This document shows, one piece after another, positions 34,384 to 47,015 of a stretch of 64,000 bases of DNA (within the stretch, counting starts at the first letter, position 1; every line of letters starts with the position of its first letter). Made by a program: the position numbers and the translations under genes. The notes under the pieces were generated by a model. The model did no database searches. It saw only the letters and a list, made by a program, of their open reading frames with translations, and had not been told where the DNA came from. Source of the DNA: Malachius bipustulatus (Eukaryota > Arthropoda > Insecta > Coleoptera > Melyridae). Location: positions 16,371,507 through 16,435,506 of the forward strand of contig OU342632.1 of assembly GCA_910589415.1 (NCBI GenBank), read 5' to 3'.

Positions 34384-34972
34384 TATACTGGGTGTTCCTT
34401 GGCTCAGTAATGACGACATTATCTATTTTAAAAAAATAAGACACCCTGTTATTATATTTTATATTTTCATATTTCCTGAAAAAATGCAGTAAGAATGGTT
34501 TTCACAGTTGCAGTTTAATATGAGTACCAGTTATGAATTATAAGTAAGTGAATTTTTTTCATTTTGAAAGCAGTGTACATCGGAAACGACTCCAAATATC
34601 TCCAAACGGCTTACATGTCCCCATCTTAATTTTTCAAGTGTCATCTTGAAAAGAGTGTACTTGAAATGTTTATACAGAGAGATGAAAATTATCAGATTTT
34701 TTGTCACCCTGTATAAAAATCTCATCTACATCATAGGATGGTACATAAAAAGTTAAAAGAAGGGCATGTACCGTTTTCTGATATCCTGAGCCGTTATTAA
34801 AGTAAGCTGCTTTGAAAGTGGAAAATTGTGATTTTCCTTTGCAATAATAATTGCAAAAATCAATCTTATTGCATTTTTTAAGTAAATAGGAAAAAACCAT
34901 AATATACAGATTGTCTTTATTATTTAAAAACTACACAATATCGTAATTACTGAGCCAAGGAACACGCTGTAT
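34384..34972. mobile_element. Foldback element, ends tactgggtgttccttgg
   Basis: ggtgttccttggctcagtaa at the left matches inverted ttactgagccaaggaacacg at the right, ending ctgtata. Internal segments (gtcaccctgtataaaaatctc, catcataggatggtacataaa, gagccgtt) resemble parts of the foldback at 49725-51253, so it may contain or derive from that family. Confidence 0.7.
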
Positions 34973-35222
34973 AATTTTTTTTACATCAATAGAAAGAAAA
35001 TCATACTATAAAATTGACCTGTTTTTTACTTATTTTTCAAAGCTCATTACATGTACTTCATAGAAACGAACAACAGAACTGGAAAGCTCACGATTTGTTG
35101 GAAACGCGAGCTTAGATCGACTGTCAGAAAGTGGGATGCCGTTTAACACATGTTGCCTGATTGAAGTAAATACATAAAAAACGAGCAATTATATGGGCTT
35201 ATTGCTATAATGCGTTAGACAA

Positions 35223-38090
35223 ACATCAACAGCCCCCATTAGAGCATCGTGCTCTTTCTAACGAGGGGATTCACTTTTACAGCTGTCAGCGCATAAGAGA
35301 GAGCGCATTCCAGTTCTTCTATTCATTTCAAGGATGTATTTGAAATGGAAAGAATAGAACAAATTAGAACAATGTAGAACAAAATTGAAATAGTTACATA
35401 AAATCAGAAAATATGACAACTTTGAAAGGTTAAGACACACATTTTATGTACAACGGCCGTGTATCAATTGTCATTTCAGTAACAATAAATTCATGGCTCG
35501 ATACGGAAACGTCGACCGAGCATGATCTTCAAGTCAAGTGACAGCCGACACACGGTCGAAATACGGTGCGGTAATCTGACAGAGTAGTAGGTACACTGTT
35601 TTAATAAAAAGTTTACAGCTCAGTATTAATGGGTTACTGGTAACTGGATACATTCCTTTGGTGATCTGATAAAACAAGAGGTAAGGAGTAAATTAACCCC
35701 AACATGCACTATACAAAACTCAATAGATTTTGAGATATTTCGATTTTCAACTTTTCTTAAAAAAATGGTTTCATATGCCTTGAAATGTAATTTTCAAAAT
35801 ATCTACTTTAACTTTTTGATTTTTTTTTTTGCTGGAATACTTGTCCAATACTATGCTTCCTTCTGGATTAAAAAATATCCTGAGGTATTTCGATCGTGTG
35901 AAAATTACAAAGAAAAACTTTCACAAACTATTTTTTTTCAATAAGATTTAAAAGTTTTTACAAGTTATTTTCGCAAAATTGTCAAGACAACTTGGGTACA
36001 AATTGTTTTAAAAACTTTCTTAGTGTAGTAGCTATCTAACAAGGTACGAAACTTGTACAAGAATAACAGAATCTCCCCGCTATGTACCGTTACCGAGGAA
36101 CAAATCCTTAAGTCGGGACGTTTTAAAAAAAATACGGCCCTGAACGGGGGTCTTAAAATTCTTGGATCCGGTCCATTTTCAATAGGTCGTATTTGGGGGT
36201 CACGAGCTTCGTCCCTACCAAGTTTCGTCCCATCGGTAAAACTTTCAGACACTTATTAGAGTGGCTATTACTAGGCTATTCCCGAAATTCCCGAAAAAAT
36301 GACACTTCCCGGGAACGGATCCCGCTCATTTTCAATAGGCATCGTGCCACGGTGCGCCTCTTCAATCGAGCCAAATTTCAACTTTCCCACATGAAAACTG
36401 GCGGCTCTAGAGTGTTTTCTAGCAAAGTCACAGACAGACAGACCGACAGACAGACATCAACAGCCCCCACCGAGCATCGTGCGCTTTCTAACGAGGGGAT
36501 TCACTTTTACAGCTGTCAGCGCATAAGAGAGAGCGCATTCCAGTTCTTCTATTCATTTCAAGGATGTATTTGAAATGGAAAGAATAGAACAAATTAGAAC
36601 AATGTAGAACAAAATTGAAATAGTTACATAAAATCAGAAAATATGACAACTTTGAAAGGTTAAGACACACATTTTATGTACAACGGCCGTGTATCAATTG
36701 TCATTTCAGTAACAATAAATTCATGGCTCGATACGGAAACGTCGACCGGGCATGATCTTCAAGTCAAGTGACAGCCGACACACGGTCGAAATACGGTGCG
36801 GTAATCTGACAGAGTAGTAGGTACACTGTTTTAATAAAAAGTTTACAGCTCAGTATTAATGGGTTACTGGTAACTGGATACATTCCTTTGGTGATCTGAT
36901 AAAACAAGAGGTAAGGAGTAAATTAACCCCAACATGCACTATACAAAACTCAATAGATTTTGAGATATTTCGATTTTCAACTTTTCTTAAAAAAATGGTT
37001 TCATATGCCTTGAAATGTAATTTTCAAAATATCTACTTTAACTTTTTGATTTTTTTTTTTGCTGGAATACTTGTCCAATACTATGCTTCCTTCTGGATTA
37101 AAAAATATCCTGAGGTATTTCGATCGTGTGAAAATTACAAAGAAAAACTTTCACAAACTATTTTTTTTCAATAAGATTTAAAAGTTTTTACAAGTTATTT
37201 TCGCAAAATTGTCAAGACAACTTGGGTACAAATTGTTTTAAAAACTTTCTTAGTGTAGTAGCTATCTAACAAGGTACGAAACTTGTACAAGAATAACAGA
37301 ATCTCCCCGCTATGTACCGTTACCGAGGAACAAATCCTTAAGTCGGGACGTTTTAAAAAAAATACGGCCCTGAACGGGGGTCTTAAAATTCTTGGATCCG
37401 GTCCATTTTCAATAGGTCGTATTTGGGGGTCACGAGCTTCGTCCCTACCAAGTTTCGTCCCATCGGTAAAACTTTCAGACACTTATTAGAGTGGCTATTA
37501 CTAGGCTATTCCCGAAATTCCCGAAAAAATGACACTTCCCGGGAACGGATCCCGCTCATTTTCAATAGGCATCGTGCCACGGTGCGCCTCTTCAATCGAG
37601 CCAAATTTCAACTTTCCCACATGAAAACTGGCGGCTCTAGAGTGTTTTCTAGCAAAGTCACAGACAGACAGACCGACAGACAGACATCAACAGCCCCCAC
37701 CGAGCATCGTGCGCTTTCTAACGAGGGGATTCACTTTTACAGCTGTCAGCGCATAAGAGAGAGCGCATTCCAGTTCTTCTATTCATTTCAAGGATGTATT
37801 TGAAATGGAAAGAATAGAACAAATTAGAACAATGTAGAACAAAATTGAAATAGTTACATAAAATCAGAAAATATGACAACTTTGAAAGGTTAAGACACAC
37901 ATTTTATGTACAACGGCCGTGTATCAATTGTCATTTCAGTAACAATAAATTCATGGCTCGATACGGAAACGTCGACCGGGCATGATCTTCAAGTCAAGTG
38001 ACAGCCGACACACGGTCGAAATACGGTGCGGTAATCTGACAGAGTAGTAGGTACACTGTTTTAATAAAAAGTTTACAGCTCAGTATTAAT
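35223..38090. repeat. Tandem array of a 1230-bp unit, about 2.3 copies
   Basis: Three copies of a 404-base segment (35223-35628, 36454-36857, 37684-38090; from acatcaacagcccc to cagctcagtattaat) alternate with two copies of an 826-base segment. Copies are practically identical: copy 1 differs near its left edge (cattagagcatcgtgctc against caccgagcatcgtgcgc) and by one A/G at gtcgaccRggc. Each unit ends in a (CAGA)n-like run before the next. No unit codes for a recognisable protein; identical open frames recur every 1230 bases. It could be a recent tandem duplication, a terminal-repeat miniature element that recombined, or an assembly effect. Confidence 0.9.
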
Positions 38091-38184
38091 ATAGATAAAA
38101 AGTTACCGGGATAGCAATTAAGCCATCAAAAACCAGAAGATAAATAAATAAAAAATATCTCCGTCTAGACAAATAGCGTCTAGA

Positions 38185-38975
38185 CAAATATAAATTTGTA
38201 AAAAAACCCTAAGTTTTTACGGCTGCACCTCCAATACAACTTTGCGCCTTTCAACCTCCTAAGTAATCATCCCCTACTTGTTTTCTTTAAATTACACCCC
38301 TAATTTTTTTTGCTCAGTATGATTACTGACTACAACAGTGACATGCGATTTTTTAAAATCTAAACATATTTAGCTTGTCAAAAATAATAAACTGTCTTAT
38401 AAAAACACCGTTGCCAAGAAGTAAAAAGAACCTACTTTGTAGTATTTTCAGAATAAAATTACGTGCTATTTGAGAAATTTTATTAATACTACACTTTAGA
38501 AATTTCAAATACAGTCCTAAGACTTTGCAGCTGCACCTTCAATACACATTTACGCCGTTCAACCTATAAGTAACCGTCAAATTACACCCCTAATTTGTTT
38601 TTGGCTCGTCAGGATGACTGACTTCGTTCTGAATACAATGACATTCGAATTTTGGAAATCCAAGCAGTCTAAGCTTGAATCTAAGCTTGGCTAAGAATCT
38701 AAGCCCTACGTTGGATTAATTTTGGCAAACTACTGTCAAATTATACCGCGATTATTCTTTTCAAAACCGAAGCATCGCATTTCGACATGAATATTGTTAT
38801 TTTTCGTTACCATTGTTACGTTATATTGTCGTCAAGTGTAACCACGGGAATAAAAGTTTGAGGGTTCAATAGTATTGAGGGTGCAGCGGTAAAGCCATAG
38901 GGGTAAATTTGAAGTTTCCCAAATTTCATTTGTTTCTGTTTTGAAATAAGGTGGATACCTCTTGATTAGGAAAAT
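38185..38975. mobile_element. Family A MITE, composite with two left arms
   Basis: The block order ggctgcacctccaatacaac, gcgcctttcaacctcc, aatcatcccctact, aattacacccctaatt occurs at about 38219-38310 and again at about 38525-38605. A single right arm closes the structure at 38880-38975 (gagggtgcagcggtaaagcc, tttcatttgtttctgtttt). The terminal CAGGGTG is lost at both ends. Confidence 0.6.
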
Positions 38976-39149
38976 TTGACTTGGAAGAGCACACTACCTT
39001 AGATGCGTGAAAATCTGCCATCGACGCACGCATACACGCAGAGAGCAAGAAGTGGCCATACTTAACAATGACATGCGAGACATTTTAGCTTGAGGCGATA
39101 GAAACCAAGTTCAATTGAATGATGGAAAAAACCCAAGCAGTCATCTTGT

Positions 39150-39760
39150 CCAAAAAGGCCAACGTTTTGAAGCCAGATATGGTCACGGCGTAACACTCTC
39201 TTACTCCATCATCATCTCTTCGTTTACTTTAAGTGAGCCTCGGAGCGAACATGTCTTACATGATCATGCCAAGGTCTGGCGAAGAGTGCTTCTCAAAAAC
39301 TTGGAACACTCTTCCGCACGAAGAAATTTTATACACCACAACAGCTTCTTCTCTTATACAAAAGGCTTAAATCCGACCATCCTTGGAGTACTGTTCACAT
39401 GTTTGGAACTCAGATCCTAAAATCCTAAAATACGGTGAGATTACTTGACTCCATTCAGGAAAGAGCTATCCACTTGATTGGGAACCCGAGTTTGACAAAA
39501 AATTTAGATACTGTCGAACATCGAAAAAAAGTAGCTGACCTGACCTGGTAAGTGTTCAAAAGACGTGGCCCATTTGATCCCACCTAGAACGAGTCCTACT
39601 AAAAGGACCACCAAGTCGAGCCTCAGAAGCTCATTTAAGACTTATTTCATGAATAGAACCACATCATTTTGGAATAGCATTCCAAAGGGTGTGTTTGCTG
39701 ACAAATACAATCTCTAACTATTCAAAGCCAACGTGAATCGATATATCCGATCATAGGGAT
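39150..39760 (+). pseudogene. Jockey-type non-LTR reverse transcriptase, C-terminal fragment
   Basis: Conceptual translation with several frame shifts and stops gives, in order, a stretch like FYTPQQLLLLYK, then LLDSIQERAIHLIGNPSL and TVEHRKKVADLTW, then FWNSIPKGVF and FKANVNRYI. This is the order in the tail of insect Jockey-clade polymerases after the RT palm. The preceding catalytic YADD region is absent. It is a dead 5'-truncated copy, as non-LTR insertions usually are. Confidence 0.7.
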
Positions 39761-39810
39761 TCCCTGTGGATGTGCATTTTCAATGAAAAGAGTAAAAAAA
39801 AAATCAAAAA

Positions 39811-40060
39811 AGAATTCCGTCGATTACAGCACCATCTATCATGAATAGAAATAAATTTAAATGTTTCAGAAAAATCCTAAAAGAGTTGTAAAATCCGAAT
39901 CTACAATAAAATGTTAAGGGTTCTGAACTAAAATATCATATTTATTCCCCGCCTCACCTAGAAGGAGGTGAAAGGGGGAGGAGGGGAAAATTCCTATGTA
40001 CTTTCAGCCGTTAAATCCGAATCTGCAACAGAAAATAAGTAGTGTTCCTAAAAGAAGCCC
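39811..40060. mobile_element. Family B MITE remnant
   Basis: gattacagcaccatctatcat is the inverse of the centre of the 15901-16484 element, followed by aaatccgaatct twice and C/G-rich pieces (ggaggtgaaagggggagg). Only fragments of the family are present. Confidence 0.5.
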
Positions 40061-41039
40061 CCTTTAGGGTGACTAATTTTAAAACTATAACTTATTTCAT
40101 GTTACAATATTTGAAAGTTTCATGTTTTATAAGAATTATTATCTCTCTCAAATGCTCATTCAAATGTTCACATACAGAATGATTCTTTTTGGCGTGAATT
40201 TGAAGATATGTCACAGAAAAGTTGTTTGAAAAAAGATTTCCAGCTATCTTTCGCAACAGTCACAACAGAAGATCAAGATTAGATCTGTTCAATTTGACCT
40301 TGCTGACTCAGCACAAACATTATGTAAAATGATTACCTACTAACTGGATGGTGCATATTATAATCGTAAAATTCAAAGAAGCAAATTAGTTATTGTTATA
40401 GTTATTGTTTATAATGAATTTGCAAAGCAAATAAACTTAATTTTCACTTCTCCGTCTAAATTTGTAACCGTTTTGAAATTATCTCCTAACAAGAACAAGT
40501 TTCTTTGGTATTATGAAGGTTTCCGCGCTTACCGTTATGACTAATTTTAAATAGGTGCGAAAAGAATTCCGCCACAATTAGTATGATAATAAGGAATTCG
40601 AAAGATTTTCATTCTAATGGCTTCTTAGATAGTATTCATACATTTCTCTACGCTTTAAAACGTCCTTTACATAATTCTGTGACCAGATTCTTGGATATGC
40701 TTTTAGTATTTTATCAAATTTTATCTTCAAAATAGCTCGTTAGTAAGGTTACAAGTATTTCTCCCATATTTAAAGCGACATTATTTTTAATCTATGGTTA
40801 GTATAAACGGCTTTTGCAGGTACTTTATTTTAAAATACCTACAGCCTGTTTCTTTATTTTTATTAGAACTAACATAAATAATCCCTACCAGTAAGCCTGG
40901 ACGTTATGTATACAATAAAAAGACGAAACTGAAGATATAGATGAGAGTAATATAACTTTAACGTGTGGTGGATACATTTGAAATCTTAACTAGGAAGTCT
41001 TAACTTTTCCTAAATGTTTTCCTAACACTTGTCTAAAAA
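40061..41039. other. Gene-free AT-rich stretch
   Basis: No gene or clear repeat recognised. Confidence 0.45.
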
Positions 41040-41290
41040 TTTTTTTTTCGATTCATGATAGATGACGCTGTTGTTGAATGGAATTAATTCTTTTCGATGT
41101 GTCTTAATTGTACTGAAATTGAATGAAAAAGGTTCATGAATAAAAAAAAAATGTCCCAGGAAAATTCTAGACAATTTCAGCAGTGAAATCCGAATCTTCA
41201 GTAAAAATAAGATTTCAATTTTAACAACCCCCCCCCATACCCTACTTACAATGAAAGGAAAGGGGGACTGATTTTAATCTAATGTATTCC
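41040..41290. mobile_element. Family B MITE remnant
   Basis: tcgattcatgatagatgacgc, gtgaaatccgaatcttcag and an accc-rich tract (aacccccccccatacc) with a ggaaaggggga partner match the middle of the 15901-16484 element. It is truncated at both ends. Confidence 0.5.
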
Positions 41291-41724
41291 CCTTGCGAAA
41301 TTATGGAATTTTGATTATGGACTTTTTTAGAATGCTTACTTATAACTAGAAATATTGAAAGTTTCAGATTAAAAAAACTCTTTTTACAAAGATGTACTTA
41401 ATGCGTTATTTTGTAATTATTTATTAACAACTGAACTTGTAACACGATTCTGACATTATCAAACTATAGAGAAAAGTTGAAAGTAATAATATTGAATTCT
41501 TGGGTAAATGATTGTTCCAACACTTTAATTTTTTTTTTAATAAATTAAAATGGGGGGGTTTTATAAAAAAAATGTCCAGCCTTCTCTGAGAGGAGTAAAG
41601 ATATACAGCTCCTTATCAGGGGCCAAAAATCGTATCTAAATTTATCTGAAACCACTTAAATTGAAAAATAAACATTGACAATCAAAACCTATTTCCATAA
41701 AACCTTCCTATATTATCATACCCG

Positions 41725-44290
41725 TGCGGGGTTGCTAGTTCCCCATCGGGCGCCTCTCCAGGTGGCGGATAGGAGAATGCCTCCTAGATATAGGTGGTAC
41801 CGGGGAAATAAAATACCCGGGGCGGACCAAACTAGCACCTGATGAAAGGCAGCAGTTTCATCAACACCAAGAACGGCGTAGAAGATAACCTTCCCAAACG
41901 GCGTTACTTGGACGTGTAAAGCGCAACTGAAGCAGATTCACCAGTTCCCGCACTGCGGTGTAGAAAGGAAACGGAACTCCTACTACACTATTTTCTGCCA
42001 AGTCATTTAAATGGCTAGTACAAATATAAACACGGCCCTTAGTCCGGAGCACCCCTTAAGTGGGGAGAGGGTGCGGAAAATCCCCCTGTCAAACATGGAC
42101 AGACACCAAATATACAACCAAAAGACGGATCGCCACGTGGAACGTGCTCAGTTTATACAATATGGCTGGAAAGCTTACTAACGTTGATGCAGAGATGAAC
42201 AGACTGCATATTAAAATATTAGGTCTGTGGTGGTGCAGATCCCGATCATCGTAACGATGTAGCAGTTGTCATCTCGTCCGAGTTAAGAAAATCAATTGTG
42301 GATTTCATCCCCCTGGGAGACCGAGTTATGTTGCTTAAGATATGTACCACCCACTGCACCATGAACATCATTCAGACATACGCACCAACAAGCGATAAGG
42401 CAGACGACGTAGTAGAAGATTTCGATGCTGATCTCGACGAAGCCATGAAAATAACAAAAAGAGGTGGAATAACGATGATAGTTCTTGGGGAAATCAATGC
42501 AAAAATTGGATCCAGTGACAGCGAAGACGAAATTGTCGGAAAATACGGTTTGGGGGAGCGAAATGCAAGAGGTGATCGTTTTGTATAATTCTGCTCTGAT
42601 CAATAAGTGAGTGTTGAGTGTTGCCAATACTTCATTCAAACTCCATCCACGACGTCTGTACACCTGGCGCTCACCTGCCGATCGCGATAGCTGAACAAAA
42701 AGGAGACATAGGCCTTATGGGTAAACTTGAAGAATACCCTAATCACCACCCAAGTAACTGACATAGGATATATGAACAACATAAAAAAGCAGAAATGGAT
42801 GACTGATGAAATTATGGAATTGATGAATGAACGAAAGAAACAAAAGACTAAGAACGAGACCAAATATGACGAACTAAATAGACAAATCCGTTCGAAATGC
42901 AGGGAGGCCAGAAAAACATGGTTAGCGGACTAATGTAAAAATATAGAAACTCTACAAAAAAAAAAACACAATATTTTTAACTTACACAAAAGTATTAAGG
43001 TACTCACTACAGGAAGGCAGCAGAAGAGAAAGAGTGGTATATCAAAAGGTTCCAACAACGAGTTACTACTTGAAGTCGAAGAAAAACTAAAGCGGTGGAA
43101 AGAATATGAGGAAAAACCTTTTCAATGACGTAAGACCTATGACTATCCAGATGAAACCAACGAAGTGGGACCGGAAATCACCAAAAAAAGAAGTTAGACA
43201 CGCGATAAAACTCCTATAGAATGGCAAAGCTGTGGGACCCGACAATCTTCATGCGCTTTTAAGCTAGTGGCTGCCGAAGATGGCACTCGTCTGTATCTTA
43301 TCACAAAAATATTCAACCTTATTTATAACACAGGAAGAATACCCTCATAATGGCTCAAATCCACGTTTGTCACCATACCAAAAAAGAACAACGCATCACA
43401 AAGAAGGTTTTTGATTGCCTCCCACACCAAAAAGTAATCGAGATCCTCAAATCAACTTGGATTGACGTACAAGACCTTAAGATCTTAAGTGAATTTTATT
43501 GGCATCAAACAGCGGAGGTCAGAACTGAAGGGTCTACATCAGAAGAGTTCTCAATAAGAAGAGGCGTGCGACGGGGATGTGTCCTATACCCCCCTCTTGT
43601 TCAACCTCTACTCTGAGACGATATTCAATTAAGCTCTTTCAGATACATGTGCGGGCATTAAGAGAAATGGTATATATCAATATAAATAATCTTCGATACG
43701 CCGACGACACTGTTGTGTCTGGACCTCATTGTGAAGCATATAGTGAACGATTTGATCTCGATATAAACAATTCGAAGACCAAGCTGATTATATATTCAAA
43801 GATGCAATTATGCGCTGTCATGAGGATACGTAGAGAAGTCGTTCAACAGGTGTCATTTTTAAAATACCTGAGGGCACTCGTCAACGAACAAAGTGATCCG
43901 AGGATTGAGATCAGGGCAAGGATGGAGCAGGCACGGAAAACATTTACCCGCATGAAAACACTTGTAACCAATCGTAATCTCCGCTGCTATGTTTTTCCTG
44001 TCTTCTCGTACGGATGCGAGAACTTAACACTATCAAGGAGAAAAAACTACTATACATCGAACACATCATGAGAGGGGAACGATACGAGTTTCTCCACCTA
44101 ATACTTGAAGAAAAGATCGAGGGCAAAAGATCAGTCGGCTGGAGACAGAACTCGTGGTTGAAGGACATAATTATTAAGTCGGTGGCTCGGACGGACGTCA
44201 ATGAAAATTTTCAGAGCAGCAGTTTCACGCACACCATCAGGTTGGATCGCCAACCTTCGTGGGATCATAATTTTATTCACCTTTAATATT
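41725..44290 (+). pseudogene. Decayed non-LTR retrotransposon (AP-endonuclease plus reverse transcriptase)
   Basis: A GC-richer leader (41725-42060) resembles an insect LINE 5' region. From about 42100 the frames give RRIATWNVLSLYNMAGKL (endonuclease N-terminus), then MNIIQTYAPTSDKADD and IVLGEINAKIGSS, matching the order of the APE-type domain. Later frames give the RT: VFDCLPHQKVIEILK, GVRRGCVLYP, LRYADDTVV (catalytic YADD, about 43695), then FLKYLRALV, YIEHIMRGERYEF and EGKRSVGWRQNSWLKD. Many stops and frameshifts separate these pieces, and even the last block changes frame near 44200. It is an RTE/CR1-like endonuclease-RT element of the type often annotated as craniofacial development protein 2-like. 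Inactive. Confidence 0.8.
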
Positions 44291-44498
44291 ATTTTTGAGG
44301 GGGCATATTTTGCAGTTAAGATTGTACTTAATTTTTTTTCACACCCTGTCCCTCTACCAAACCTCGCATCGACAACTATAAACAGGAAGGGAGGTTGTGT
44401 GATTTGTCATTTGAAGGGTCTTTCTAAGAAGAATATTTTTGATAAATTTCTATTTGTTTCGTCCATTTAAAAAGGCAAAAAGTAACAATAAATTGAAA

Positions 44499-44510
44499 GG
44501 GGGGGGGGGG
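44499..44510 (+). repeat. Guanine homopolymer run
   Basis: About twelve consecutive G, unusual in this AT-rich window; likely a slippage or assembly-sensitive site just beyond the LINE. Confidence 0.8.
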
Positions 44511-44880
44511 CTCTGCAGTATGTATTAGTTGCTTGATATATGTAGGAAGTAATTATAGTTAAAGTTACTTACTTTAGCTTTTGTTTTACATTAGCTTTTA
44601 ATTTGTAGGAAGAAGAATATTTAATAATTGGAGGAAGAAGAAATTTAGGAGAACCAGAACACTTCTCTTAAATTCCACCTATAAATTAAAAACTGAAAAA
44701 TTTTTACGGCACATCAAATTTTCAATTAGGAACCTAATTAAAAAATATAAAAAAATTTGATAATTACGGTAATTAATTATAAAAAAATGAAAAAATGATC
44801 TACTTGATACATTCTAAAGTAAGAATATTTGTATAATAAACATTTATAGACAACACAAGTTATGCACCTACACCGTATTA

Positions 44881-45388
44881 TACAGGGTGTCTCTGAAAGG
44901 TGCGGAAAAAAAGCTACCACAAACTCCTGAGGCCTAAATAAGCCGATCTAACCCAACTTATCTCCGTCCAAAAGTGGATGATTTCGGAGATACAGGGTGT
45001 CAAAAGTTCAATTTGGTTTCCGTTTTTCTTAAATAACTTTTTTAATAATTGGTATATTTTCACAATATTCGGCTGAAGGGGCTTTTGTGGGGTGAAAAAT
45101 TAAAAACTGCAACCATTTTTATTGTAAAATTTAGAGGGCGCCACCTGCGGTACCTTGAACACATTCAAAACGAACTATCTTTTTTGGGCCACTCTGTATT
45201 TAACTTTTAAATAAAAATTCTTATTCTCCAACGTCTTTTACCAAAAAAAGGCATACGTGGTAAGAGTTGATTTGAGCAGCCGTTTCTGAGATATCTGGAT
45301 TTAAGAAAATCACTACGTGCATGGCCAGGCCTAAGTAAGTAATTGTATTAATTGAACACAATTTGAAGCAAAGGCGTTGAATTAAAAT
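44881..45388 (+). repeat. Left terminal inverted repeat of the 44879 transposon
   Basis: About 508 bases, from tacagggtgtctctgaaa to gcaaaggcgttgaatt, inverted at 47016-47540. It carries an internal gatacagggtgtcaaaag, so the end motif occurs twice within one arm. Confidence 0.85.
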
Positions 45389-45677
45389 AACTGTCACTGA
45401 AAGCTACAAAAAAACGACTAGGTACATAAATGTGGATTTAACTTTATAGGTACTTTAGTTAAAACAGTCAATAAGAGATTTATCAACAACAAAAATTTAG
45501 TTTAATTTAATAAAAAAAAATGCTTCTATCAAATCTTCAAAATGATTTCCATTTTCGTGTATACAAAGATTTATACGTTTTAAAAAATTAAATTGAACTT
45601 TTTGGAGCATTTCGTGATCATTTTTAAAACGTCCATTCCGGTTTCAATACGTCTCCTTAATTAACCTTCTGTATTTA

Positions 45678-46622
45678 CTATGGCCTAGAAGACACAAGGG
45701 TTTTCAAAGTTCCCCATAAAAAGTAATCCATCGGTGTCATAGCAGGCGATCGAGCTGGCCAACTTGTGGGTGCATCATTGGCTCTACCTATCCATCTATT
45801 TGGATACTGTTCGCTCAAATAATTACGTACATTTATCGAAAAATGTGGAGGAGCACCGTCATGCATAAACCACATTCATCTTTGAAGTTCCAAGAACAGG
45901 GGATCAAACAAGTGTGGTAATTCGTTTTGCAGATGTTCCAAATAATTTTCGCCATTAAGTCGAGGTGGTAAAATGACAGGACCAATTATGAAAGTGTCTA
46001 TGATTCCTGCCCACACATTGATCTTAAACTCATGCTGATAATGGATTACTTTTGATAAGTAATGGCTTACTTTAATCGCATGAGGATTTTCTCCAGCATA
46101 GACATGTACATTGTGCAAATTAGTTATGCCAATCCGCGTGAAACAGGCTTCATCTGTGAATAAAATTCCTTGTGTAAAGTTCCTATCCTGATTCTTCTTG
46201 GAAATGAACCGGCAGAAAGCTAGACGTGGTTCATAATCATGGGGTAAAAGGTCTTATACCCGTTCAACATGAAATGGGTGCAGTAATTGTTCTCTGGTCA
46301 CCCTGTTAACAGTATCTTTGCATACACCTAGCTCTAAGCGCAATCGTCTGGTGCTGAGTTTAGGATTTTCTTCAATCCTATTTAAAATATCTTCCTCAAC
46401 CTCTGGAGTTCTTATCGTACGTGCACAACCTTAATTAATAGAAACAGGCGTAAACCTACCTTGTTTCACGAAGACGTCTTTCATTAAAGGTTTTATGGTT
46501 TGGTAAACGACGATTCGGAAATCGTTCACTGATAATCTGCAAGATTCTAAACCATTTCCTTGGCAATATCCAAAAACCAATAACATATCGTTCATTTCTT
46601 CATTAGTATACTGTACGGCCAT
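45678..46622 (-). pseudogene. DUF4817/DDE transposase with three in-frame stops
   Basis: One reading frame runs throughout. It starts MAVQYTNEEMNDMLLVFGY, a DUF4817-type N-terminus, then a helix-turn-helix region (RTPEVEEDILNRIEENP, KLSTRRLRLELGVCKDTVNR), then the catalytic part: ILFTDEACFTR (first Asp), NVWAGIIDTFIIGPVILP, MHDGAPPHFS (second Asp), WPARSPAMTPMDYFLWGTLK (third acidic position). Stops occur at about 46431, 46240 and 45876, with no frameshift. The N-terminal domain also looks shorter than usual for the family. It would cut and paste the surrounding element if intact. Recent but inactive. Confidence 0.88.
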
Positions 46623-46714
46623 TACTAAAGTAAATTTGTTTTTTTAGATTCGATTTGACACCAATTACTTACTTGCTTTATAGTGACAGTGATCTCGTTG
46701 ATGTAAATTCGTTA

Positions 46715-47010
46715 AGTGTGTCCCGTGGTGTAGTGGATAGAGCGTTCGTCCACCAGCCGGTAAACCTTGGTTCGAAACTCACCAGCAGCCGAAAAGTATT
46801 TGTTGTGCTACTCGAGCCAAAATCGGGATGCACCTTGTGGAAGGCAATGGAAAAGCACCGCATAGTACTCTGCCTCGTAATACTTCTCAAATAGTGCCTT
46901 TCGGACTCTTCCGATAAAAAGGGTGGCCCCAAAAGAGTGAACTTCGACAGTACGCGCACCACAGGCATATGTGAGAGGTAGCTCACACCTGAAACCTGGT
47001 ATGGCCTTTA
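46715..47010 (+). mobile_element. tRNA-derived SINE inside the transposon
   Basis: The head has an RNA polymerase III A box (tggtgtagtgg, about 46727) and, about 45 bases on, a B box (ggttcgaaact, about 46769), the spacing of a tRNA gene. The pieces around them do not fold as a complete functional tRNA, and a non-tRNA body continues to about 47010 (gggtggccccaaaagag, acctggtatggcc). No poly-A tail is clear. Confidence 0.7.
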
Positions 47011-47015
47011 AGTAA

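Noticed and set aside
36193..37803. Identical 126-codon frames repeated every 1230 bases
   Set aside because: They run through the (CAGA)n run into the next unit, giving TDRQTDRQT strings; this is repeat sequence, not a protein.
35223..38090. A conventional LTR retrotransposon
   Set aside because: The direct repeats lack TG...CA ends, no primer-binding site or polypurine tract is clear, and there is no gag or pol.
46715..46790. A functional tRNA gene
   Set aside because: A and B boxes are present, but the acceptor and anticodon stems do not close properly and a SINE body follows.
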